Below are positions 48,391 through 58,598 of a stretch of 64,000 bases of DNA, in pieces (within the stretch, counting starts at the first letter, position 1; every line of letters starts with the position of its first letter). Where the stretch lies: positions 16,200,449 to 16,264,448 of the forward strand of contig NC_092329.1 in NCBI RefSeq assembly GCF_036785885.1. Reading direction: 5' to 3'. Under the pieces are notes generated by a model, which was not told the origin of the DNA, searched no databases, and saw nothing but the letters and a program-made list of their open reading frames with translations. The position numbers and the translations under genes were made by a program. This DNA comes from Coffea arabica (Eukaryota > Streptophyta > Magnoliopsida > Gentianales > Rubiaceae).

Positions 48391-50810
48391 CTACGAGACT
48401 TGATTAGGCACTTCTCTGCTGTAAAATTTTCCCACGACTCTGGAGTCCAGAATTTCAATGGCTTTCTCAGACTTTATGTTCTTAGGTGTCTTGTACTGGT
48501 TTAAAGAAGTTCCTTGAGAAACATAAAAGTCCATGAGCACATTGAATGAACCTTGTTTGACAACTCTTACTTCCAAAGGGCCAATGGTGTTGCTCTGATT
48601 CCTCAGCAACTTATATTCCTGGTCCAGAGATTGTTCCACTAAACTACAACATTTTTCCATTTTAACCTGATCAAGTTCAGGTGTATCATCGTTTGGTCTG
48701 AGTTGAAGCTCCCAAAAGAGTACATAGTGACCAGGAATAGAAGATGTATCAGCATAGCTACTGTAATCCAAAAGAAAGAAGCCAAGTGGTTCAAGGATAT
48801 GCATTGCAATTGTAACTGCATTCTGGAGGTCTTGTTCAGTTGTTTTATCTGTGTCAATGCTCAAAACCACATTTCTCCTTTGTACAAATTTGAATTGGGG
48901 AGTGATATTGTGAAAACCTGTCACCAGGAGAATATCCCCCATTCTGTACCTGTATAAACCTGAAAGTACACGCTTCTATCAATATTCTAGATATTAGAGC
49001 GTTTGAGCTTCTAAATTCCCTAATCATCATTGTTTATGTTTATCAGGATAATAGATGTACGAAAAACCAGAATGCAGTACCTATATCTGACAAATTTGAA
49101 CATCAGATCAACTTTTGCACATTACATATTCAAGGCAATTGTTAAGCAGAAACAAATGGAGATACTTCCATTTTAGAACATGATAAATACATTCAGATGG
49201 AAATCGGAAGACACCTTCTGGTGATAAGATGCAAACAGTTCAAGAGGGAATTTTGTGTCTGCAGAGTACTTCTTCATGGGACAGACTAACAGAATTATAG
49301 TTCACGTCTACAGTATACCATATGCAATTGGGTCAATCAAAAGTATAGAGAACTTTTTTTAGGTCAAAAGTATATAGATCTTACCTGTACAGGTTGTGAT
49401 AAGAAGTTCGTAATGTTGGCCAATCTTAACATTAGCAAGATCCACAATGTGATCTTTCAAGTGAGCATCCTTGCTATTGGTGCAGTTTGGATCTTCATGA
49501 TTACCAATTGGTATGAACTCATAGTAAGCCATGTTTGGTATTAAAGTATACGAGACATCATAAGGATTGCATAATGGTTTAAAATTTATCCCAATACATG
49601 CCTCTGAAGAAACATATGCTGGTGAAACTACAGGTAACCTTCCTGTATAGAATTCAAGCGCGGGAATGTACTGTGCCATGGACCCAGTAATTATGGCCTG
49701 GACATACTTGGTCCTTGGCCAGATCTTCTTAATTATTCCTTCCCAAGATTTTTCTTGGCATACAAGATCAATTGAATCAGCCAAATCTGGCATTTGTTTG
49801 CTCAAAATCAAGGAGACCGTCCTTTTGCATTTTGGGTCAGTGATCCAATCACTCATTTGTCCAGTTCTTATGTTGGAAGACATTTCTTGCCAATGTTCCT
49901 CAAAAAATTTGATTATCCTTTGCAAACCCGAGGCGAAAAATGTACCAATGCTTACTATCGCATCTCGCTGCACAAGGCCACAAAGTAATTGACTATACAA
50001 GCTCTGATTGGTATCTTCACACATTATAACCTCAGGATATCTGTCTTTTCTGTTCTTTATCTCGCTTGCTGTACTTGTTCTTAAAACTAAGCCACCAGGA
50101 GTGTGGATATCCGGGTTGATAAGGACAAAGAACAGCGCTTTCCCATCGTTTAAGCCATGGAGGTACCTTAGTTCAAAGCTATACATTTAGCACCTTTTAT
50201 TTGACTCTCATAATTCTGCTGATGAAATAACAACTGTAAATTCATTGCATTAGTGAATTTACCTATTCTGAACAGTAGCAAGGAGACAAAAAAAGAAGGC
50301 CCTGCGCTCTCCCTCTTCAGCAGTTTTTGGAATCCACTTTTGCTTCCCACCTGAAGTGCCCGAGCTGCCAACGAAGTTGATGTTTTCAGTTAAGAAAAAC
50401 AAGAAATTCATGAAAACGAATAGAAATAACTCGCTCTTCAACACTATTGACTTCACTCTCACTCCATTTAGGAGTTTCCTTTAATCTATTTACAATAAAT
50501 CAAAGAAACTGATTTACCTGATCAGTAGCTCAGTAATGGATTCATTAGTTAAAATCCGAGATGGCTCTCCATCCAGTGCAATTCGATCGATGTAAATCTT
50601 GATATCTTCATAATCTACCACAGGAACTTTATTCTTGAATAGTCCCTTATCAGAGTGACCATTAAGAAAACTTTTCAAGTAATCGGTGCTTGCATTTTTA
50701 GTTAAAATCTCCTCCAGGACCTGTTCTTGTATATGACCAGCATTGCTGGTTATATCCTCCAAAATCCTCGAACCAGCTTCAGTATCTCTTGGATCAAAGG
50801 TTGGCAGCAT
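48391..50810 (-). CDS. GH3-family acyl acid-amido synthetase, copy C
   Basis: Coding exons on the minus strand: 50518-50810, 50263-50364, 49385-50166 and 48391-48959. They have GT-AG introns and total 1746 bases (581 residues). It is one codon shorter than A and B because of a deletion in the stretch NQSNTIGPLE in exon 4. Motifs are SSGTSGG across intron 1, YVSSE near residue 316 (the unusual Val shared with B) and YRYRMGD in exon 4. The end is VPNQVS, like the C-terminal stumps, rather than VPNQDS as in A and B. Exon 4 mixes matches: its first part follows B, while the stretch RPNDDTPELDQ follows A, which suggests gene conversion. Function is as for GH3-A; substrate unknown. Confidence 0.95.
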
Positions 50811-50811
50811 T

Positions 50812-52759
50812 CTGGTAAAGAAAAGAAATGCAGAATCTGAGTTTGGGGATGGGAAATATACAGGGAAATTAATTAATGAATAAGCACGCTCAACTACATT
50901 GTCTTGAGGAAAAGATTTACGCCATGGTTAAGCTCTCTTAAACCCATTGGCCGGGTGATCCATCCTCTCATCCTCATTCCCTTCTCCTAGATGCCTAGTT
51001 AGTTTGCTGTATGTTACCATTGTAAATTTGTAATGATGTAAACAGAAAAACTCATTGAGTTGCTTGGTCTCCTTATGCTATGTTCATCACTTTCACAATC
51101 AAAAATCGCCAAATGATCTTGAATATAGCTTCAATCGAGCTCTTATGGATCTATATCCATGCTTGAGTTCAGTCAAAATCTAACTCAAATCAAATTCGAG
51201 TAATTTGAGTTGCTATACGAATTGAGTGGGATCTCCATATAATATTCCTTATTTAGCTTATAAAGTTTTTATCTATATTTTGTCGAGCAAGCTTGATCTC
51301 GAGCTTCATCTCGTCCTCATAATTTTCTTGAGTCAAACTCAAGCATGAACACGTGATATTCATCGAACTTGAGCTCGGACTTAACCACAAATTAACTTTC
51401 TTTGATCTTGAGCTCTAGTGCCTTAATATTTGGGCTTGATTTGGCTAATAATACCCCTAGAGAGGTGATCCAAAATTTAAATGAATAGCACATTTCTATA
51501 CATAAAAGGAAGCTTATTCGTATGCATTTTCCAAAATATGGCAAAAATATACTAGATACCAGTTGTATTCTGCAATATAATTAATAGGGCAAATTATACT
51601 TTACCCCCTATGATTTAATGCTTTTCCATGTAACCCTTCTATAGTTTCCAAAGCTATGCATAAACCCTTATGTTGGGACTAAAGTTTCAAAGTGACAAAA
51701 ATGGTACTCTATAAGGGAACCAACTCATAGGGCTGAAAAATGAACTAACCTATTCGATACTCGAATCGAGTTCGCTTGGTAAGAGCTCGTTCAAGTTTGG
51801 TTAACCAATTAGTCAAGCCAAATTTGAATAGTTTTTTATGTTCGATAACATACAAACTTGATAAAAAATTCGTTCAAACTCGGTTTGGCAAATAAATAAG
51901 TCAAATTTGAACAAAATTTCAAGCTTGTTAAAATAATCAAACAAACTTGAACATAAGGGTTTTCAACTTGATTAGATTCGTGTATATCCCTATCAACTGA
52001 AATGTTGAGATAATCCTCATCTAGAAACTAAAATGTCTGAAATGGCCAAATAATGAAAACACAAAATGCATGACATTTTAGTCGCTTATGGTTTAGTGTT
52101 TTTCCACAAAACTACCTTTTGTTTTCAAAATCTATACATAACATCCCTTTGGTTAACAAGTAGTTTTCATATTAACATAGGGGTATTTTTTATATTTTAG
52201 CAGATTATATTATCGAATGTAAATTCAGTCATTTTGACATTTTAATTCAAACCATGATAGAATTACGTATAGTTTTTGAAATGGTAAGAAATTTATATGG
52301 AAAAGCACCGAACCACAGGAGGATAGAGTGTAATTTAGCCTAATTAATATAGAAGTGTTGATTTTGGTGGTTTTCTAGTAAACGGAGTTTGCCAGATAAA
52401 AAGGTGAGTAGTGTTTTGACTACCAATTTACCAGAGCTTCGTCCTTCAACCAAAGGCAACTAATATCACCAAACTTATCAGCATGATAACCAAAACTCAG
52501 AGAAAAAACAGAACTAAAAGAATTACATATTAGACAGGATTAACAACTTGACTGTATGAATCTTGTTGACTTTCGACCTACAAATGCAAACCGTTCAAAA
52601 AGATGTAAATATATGGCCAAGTAAGCATATCGCATAGGAAAAAAGGAAAACATATGAATCACATCAGAAACAACAGGAGGAAATTAATAAAGCAAGCGAA
52701 TATACATCACCTAAAAGAAACTTGATTGCATATAATCCTACGGCGCAAATATACCTCAC
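50812..52759. other. Leader intron / upstream region of GH3-C
   Basis: Non-coding and shared with A and B. It keeps the stretch of about 390 bases that is missing in B. No gene seen. Confidence 0.55.
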
Positions 52760-52880
52760 CTGGAAAAAACTTGATTGCACTATGATTCCACCGCAAAAAT
52801 TTTGCAGAAAATGAAGCCTTTGAAACCTAATTTTTGTCGACTGCTTTTCAGTGATGCAGGGACTAGAGAACAGTGAAGCT
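52760..52880 (-). other. Candidate 5' non-coding exon of GH3-C
   Basis: Donor TTCCAG-GTGAGG at 52760/52759 on the minus strand, paired with the acceptor one base before the ATG at 50810. The exon is somewhat more diverged than those of A and B. The 5' limit is unknown. Confidence 0.5.
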
Positions 52881-52896
52881 GTCTGAACTCGAAAGG

Positions 52897-52959
52897 TTGA
52901 CCAATTACCAGTGCTACAGGAAGTTGTTAGCGTCAGTCCATATTCATCAAATGTTGACT
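52897..52959. promoter_or_regulatory. Two W-box cores upstream of GH3-C
   Basis: TTGACC at 52897-52902 and TTGACT at 52954-52959. The core is preserved although the second site has changed its last base; both forms fit TTGAC[CT]. WRKY binding is inferred. Confidence 0.4.
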
Positions 52960-53689
52960 GGAGATTATATATTTAGTTAGGGAGAATTGAACTTTTAGTC
53001 CCCAATATTTGTCCCATGTATCAAATTAGTCTTTAAAGTTTTGATCAAAACAAATTTAGTCCCCAAAGTTTGTGATTTTAGACAGATTTATGACAATTAG
53101 AGGAAATAGATCGATGACTAATAGTTAACATCAAATTACCCTTAGTCAATAATTTTAACTTTGCACTTTTAGTCTCCAATATTTTGATTTTGAATTATTA
53201 TCTTCTCTTAAATTTTAAACAATGATATTAAGGATTTAATATTAAATGGGTATTAGGAATTCTAATTAAACTTCTTTTTCTTCTTTTTTATTTTTATTTT
53301 ATTTATTCGTGCCAATAGTATCCCATATGTTTCTTCTTTTTTGCATGGTTAGTCTAAAATTTGTTAAAATATATATGTCTTATTGTTTCTCACTATTAAT
53401 AATTAATTGATAATAGGTTTTATTATTTTTATTTTTAATGATAACTAAAAAAACTTAATTAAGTTTCCCTTTGAATATATACTTTTGTAATTAATTTGAT
53501 TTTTCTACATTTTCATAGGTTAACAATTGAGTTTGAAATGAAATTGGTATTTTTTACACATCATATGAATCATTAAATGATTATCAAAATACATAGATTA
53601 GATCAAAGGACATTAAATGACTATCAAACTTTATAAGGTTGGATTCTTCTCCTTCTTTCTTCCTTCTCTGTAGAGAAAACTCTTTAAGT
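52960..53689. other. Upstream flank of GH3-C, no gene seen
   Basis: AT-rich, with repeated phrases of the TTAGTCCCCAA type. Compared with A and B, an extra 1.2 kb including inverted repeat R lies between about 53090 and 54400. Confidence 0.5.
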
Positions 53690-54330
53690 AAAACTCCATT
53701 CTAACTCTCCCATGGGAGAGAGATCAAATATTTTTAATCTTTCCCCATGGGAAGAATCTTCCCTATAGTTTTTTTTTTCATTTGTGTGAATAAAATCTCT
53801 CCTAAAATTTTCTAGTGAGTGTTTCTTCTCTCGTTAGAATCGTCTAGTGAGAGTATTTTTCTCTCCTAAATTTTTTTAGTGAGAGTTTTCTTCTCTCCTA
53901 GAATTCCTAGTGAGAGTTTTACTGTATTTTTTTTTTATTTTTCTTCTATTAGATCTGAGTTTTTTCAGATTTTGATTATGAAATTTGAAATTTTTTGGAT
54001 CTATTCGGCAGATCTCACCATAATAATTGGACTTGAAGTAGTTAATCCGTAGATCTAGCGATTGGAAACATGCACAAATGTCCATGGAGTTACAATTATT
54101 TTATCTCATTTTTTTAAAATTTGATTTTTATTGTATTTCATATCTGTAGTATCCTTTCTTCAGATCTGTTCTTTGATATCTGTGTATGTCTAATGATGTA
54201 ATTTCTACAATTATTATAGAATTTAATGACATTATGATATTTTATAAAAAAAAATTACATAGATATTAAAAATAAATGCTTTAAATCTACAATATTGGAA
54301 CATTGGATTTTAATTTATAAGAAACACAAC
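53690..54330. repeat. Repeat R, inverted diverged copy
   Basis: The reverse complement carries the same order of words as the other R copies (GAGAGTTT/CTCTCCTA, AGATCT, CAGATCTCAC). Within it a unit of about 45 bases containing CTCCTA...TAGTGAGAG is repeated three to four times (about 53805-53925). Orientation is opposite to all other R copies in the window. Confidence 0.65.
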
Positions 54331-54399
54331 AAGAAATAAAGAAAATTTTCTAAAGAATTCCTAAGATCACTTCATATTGATACTTATCTTCACTAGTTT

Positions 54400-55050
54400 T
54401 TATAATTACAATGGCTAACTACAAGGATTTGAAGTCTACATACGCAAGACATGCAACAATTTGTGTAGTAGTAATTATAATAAACTTAAATTATAAAACT
54501 AGAATTCTCTTTTTCTTCCACTATTTTATATTTTATTTATTATTGGTATATTGTCATCCAATTATAATTTATTTAACAAAGATGTACTACTTAAGCTACC
54601 ATCATGTTGTATCAATATAATGTGTTTTCATGAAATTTTATAGAAATTTAGGAACAAATTTGTCATATATTTAATTTAATTCACATATTATTTTATTTTA
54701 AAAGCCTTAGTTATAACTACTTAAAACCTATGGGACCATAATGATCGAAAAGTGAAACATTTGGGACTAGAAATATAAAATTCAAAACTTTTTGACTAAC
54801 ACTAATTTGATGTTGACCATTAGTTATGATGATTTTCCATTAGTTGTCCTAAAGCTGTCTAAAATCACAAACTTTGGGGACTAAATTTGTTTTTGACAAA
54901 ATATTGAGGACTAATTTGACATATAGGTTAAACATTGAGAACCAAAACTATATTTCTCCCAAACAGATAATCCCTTGTGTTATGAGATTATTAGATCTTT
55001 CCTTACCTAATTTCCCACATGTTTTACTTTCCATTCCATGTGTATAAATT
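54400..55050. other. Upstream flank shared with A and B, no gene seen
   Basis: Resumes the text found at 20100-20740. AT-rich; no gene. Confidence 0.5.
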
Positions 55051-56400
55051 TCATTTGGTAGTCAACTGGGGGAAGGGACTTTCTGAAATTGCTAGGCAAT
55101 TGCTTCATACATGGTGGTGGTGGATTTGAAATTGGATTGATAGGCTTGATTGTCAAGACACAATTAGTTGCAGTGAATAGAAACATTCATTGTAATTTTG
55201 CATATTGTTGTATTACTAGTATTTATGAGAGTGGATTCAATTGGTAAGGTTCGTTCACATTATCTAAGAGAAGTTCAAATACAAATCTCGCTACCAGTAG
55301 TCTCTCATTAATAAGCAATCTATAAGAACTACTACAAGGCACTCCATGTGACATCTAGAGGATTTTAAGGTGCTTTATATGACATATGGAGAATTTCGAG
55401 AAGAATTTGTTGTGCAATTTCTGGGCATTTTTTGTACTGATAAATGCATCGTTAGCTTGCTCTGGATTGGAATAAGATAATCTTGTTCTCCACGTACTCA
55501 AACATTATTATTACTAAAAAAAATTAAGACTACATGCTTTTTTTGGCATCCTATTAGGACTTGTTTAGATCAAACCAATGTTTTTAAACCCGAATCAGAG
55601 AGTGAACCGGAGAACCTTTCGGTTCACGGTTGGATCGGTTCGACCCTGGTTCAAAGGTTTAATAATTTTTTATTCATTTTTGTATTAAAAATTTTGAATA
55701 CAACTCAAATATTTGTTTTAGAAAATAAATACTTAATAAAAACCGGTTGAACCTCCCGGTTTTCACCGGTTCAATTGATTCTTTGGATTTTTAATTAAAT
55801 CGGACCGGAGGCATGGTCGGTTCGCGGTTCAACTAGTCGAACTGTCCGGTCCGGTCCGGTTTTCAAAACATTGGATCAAACTAGCTGAAACAACAATTGT
55901 GTCTATATTTGTCGCTCTACCACTAACTTAACGGAGCAACATTGTATTCCTGCTCTGTTCCGAACAACTTGATGAACCTCAAAAGTTTATGATGACTGGT
56001 TAATGGTGGAGCAAACACAACGAATTCATATATTTTTCGACAATTAACATCAACATATTGATTTACAGAAGAAAGTTGTACAATTTTTAATGTGAGTTAT
56101 GGATCCAGCCATGATAAATTTAGGTTAATTGGAGTAGCCACATGCAATAAGGCTCAATTATAATTTTGCCCCTTTATTCACCAAGTATGCATATCAAACC
56201 CCATGACTAATAGTCAAACCCATGAAATGAACTTTGGTTCATGTCAGTAGCTGAAAAGACAATTATGCCATCATAATTTCTAGCCTTGATAAGTTCACCC
56301 TTCTCATGTCATCAGATGAAAATAGCATTTTCCCATTGGAGGAAATATGTCATTTAAAAAAGATAAATGTATGACCTCTGAATTTTTACCCTTGAAGTTT
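55050..56400. repeat. Conserved intergenic block, copy 5
   Basis: Full-length relative of the block at 3000-4000 with the same landmarks, split by a MITE at 55576-55873. It ends at 56401, where an LTR-like sequence begins. Confidence 0.65.
55576..55873. mobile_element. 298-bp hAT-type MITE
   Basis: The left end CAATGTTTTTAAACC and the right end, reverse-complemented, CAATGTTTTGAAAACCGG form short inverted repeats. They are flanked by a perfect 8-base duplication, GATCAAAC (55568-55575 and 55874-55881). Block copies without the insert (for example near 35930) show the single GATCAAAC. The core is rich in CCGGTT words and has no coding capacity. Confidence 0.9.
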
Positions 56401-56401
56401 G

Positions 56402-57037
56402 TGTTGGGATCCAAGTGTGGAATACATGACTATTGAGATATCAAGTACATAATAATTTAATGACAAATAAACCATAAATATGAAAGATAAACGACACACA
56501 AGATTTAACGTGCTTTGCCTCCATCATTGAGTGTACGTCCATGGAGAGAAATCCGTTCTTTGTTATGAGAGTAAAACTTTATACAAGAATATAATTTGAA
56601 CCCAAGTTTACCCCTTATATACGATCTCTCATATTTCAAGAATCCTCTCTCACCTCATGTATAAGACTACATATCGCTCTTATGTGCTACCCTGTAGCAT
56701 GCCAACTTCACCTATTTATAAGTTACGTTACTTGGCCAACATTCAAATAATAACAAGAAATAATTGCTAATTCCTAATCTCACAAGGAATAGAAAATAAC
56801 TCCTAATTCCTAAACTCATACAAATATGAAATTTCTTGGTTACTACTTCGAGTAACTAGAACAAATTAGAAAACTAGTTATTTCCACACAAATTAAGAAA
56901 ATAACTCCTAATTCCTAAACTCATACAAATATGAAATTTCTTGGTTACTACTTCGAGTAACTAGAACAAATTAAAAAACTAGTTATTTCCACACAAATTA
57001 AGAAATCTGCCTAAAAGAAATTAAGTCAATTTCCTAA
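56402..57037. mobile_element. Probable LTR fragment (TGTTGGG...CTAACA)
   Basis: Begins TGTTGGGATCCAAG and could end TTTCCTAACA, giving TG...CA ends and a size plausible for a Copia-type LTR. A primer-binding site and a flanking duplication are not evident, so whether it is solo or part of a larger element is open. It contains a near-perfect direct repeat of about 105 bases (56791-56895 and 56896-57001). Confidence 0.5.
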
Positions 57038-57238
57038 CAAATCTTCACTTTGGAGAATATTTCTTTTAGCAACCATTTGCCTTCAACTATCAACTAATAT
57101 AATACCGAATTACACATCTAAATCAATACAGTTTTAACACCCAATTGATTCAATAGCCAAATGAATATAATAGGTTGAAATTTGTTATTAAATTTATGAT
57201 TAATTTTTCCTTTATTCTTACCAAATATTGTTTTAATT

Positions 57239-58512
57239 GTTAGATTCTACTGATATTTAGTTAATGGTGCTACTCATAGGAAAATATGCGAAACACGATC
57301 AAAAGGAGCAATTTTCCAGCATTCTAAGAATTGATTTGATGGTGGCACGTTCATGGCCTATTTCTAAGTCAAAATCGAACTCAGGGCAGTTTTTGGATGA
57401 AGATTTTGAAGACTTTAATTTTCATTATTAGTTTTAGTATTGAATTAAAAAATTTGAATTATAATCTTTAGTAGTTTCCTTTTTCTATTTGGAAAACAGG
57501 TTTTATGATTAGCAGTTGTTGTTAAGTAGGAAACAAAGAGGAACAGAGGGACGGACCCATTTGATTAGGAGTCGGCCAGAAAACGAATTGGAGGTGACTC
57601 TTTGGAGCATGAAAGAGCCATTGCTTGGTTCTTTTTTTCTTCTTTTTTTTTTCCATCTACTTTTTGAGAGAACCAAATGAAATTTCTATCAAGAAACTCT
57701 TGTGGATTTTTTTTCAATGATGCATAGCTAAACTTTTATTTTCTCGCTGAGGAGAAACAAGGAGCTTGGTTCACAACAACTATGAGATCTGACCATTTTT
57801 ATTAATTTCTTTTATTAGTTAATATTTGTATGTTTTCTGGTTTAATTTTTTATGGTTGTTAATTGTTTGAATATCAAAGGCATCTGGTATTTAATTCAAC
57901 CTAACAAACTATTGTTAATTAGGACAATTAAATCCGTAATTGTTTGATTGTCTTAGATTAATGACAACTAATGTGATTGGGACCATGTTAGAGAGATATA
58001 CGATCTAATTTAAACAAAACCCTAGTAATGTGTTTGTTAATTAGAACAAGATTTTTCTGATTTTTAATGCAATCAAGAAATTAAATCCTTTAGACGTACT
58101 TAGAGTTATCTCTTGGATAGGGAAGTAGTTAACGAGCGTACCGTGACTATTGAAACACTAAGAAAAAGTTGATTGTTTATCGCTTGTATAACAACTATAA
58201 CCTATTTATTAACGAATAATTGAAATAATTCTTGCATCGATGATCAGTTATTTGAATCACTCGTAGAGTTATTTCTTTGGTTAGAGTTCGCTTATCCTTG
58301 AATTAAATTAAATTTACTTTAATTTAATTATTTTAATTTCTATTGATTGTTTATTTTTATTTTCAATTATCCAAACTCTCCCCGATTAATTTTCACATGA
58401 AAAGAAACAAATTTTTCTCCTAATTCCTGTGGAGACGACCCTACTTGTCATTGTACTCATTTATATCTTTGAGAGTAGGTATTTATTATTGCACAATTCC
58501 CGACAACTGTCA
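57239..58512 (+). mobile_element. Candidate 5' LTR of the Athila-like element
   Basis: The stretch upstream of the primer-binding-like site (58515-58531, TTTGGCACCGTTGTCGG) runs from about TGTTAGATTC to GACAACTGTCA. The primer-binding site resembles the TGGCGCCGTTGCCGG form usual in Athila-type elements. The left limit is a guess based on TG...CA ends, and the 3' LTR lies outside the window. Confidence 0.4.
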
Positions 58513-58598
58513 ATTTTTGGCACCGTTGTCGGAGATTGGCATTAAAATATTTGTTTCTTTTGTTATTTTATTTTATTTTCTGATATTTTTGCTAGTTT

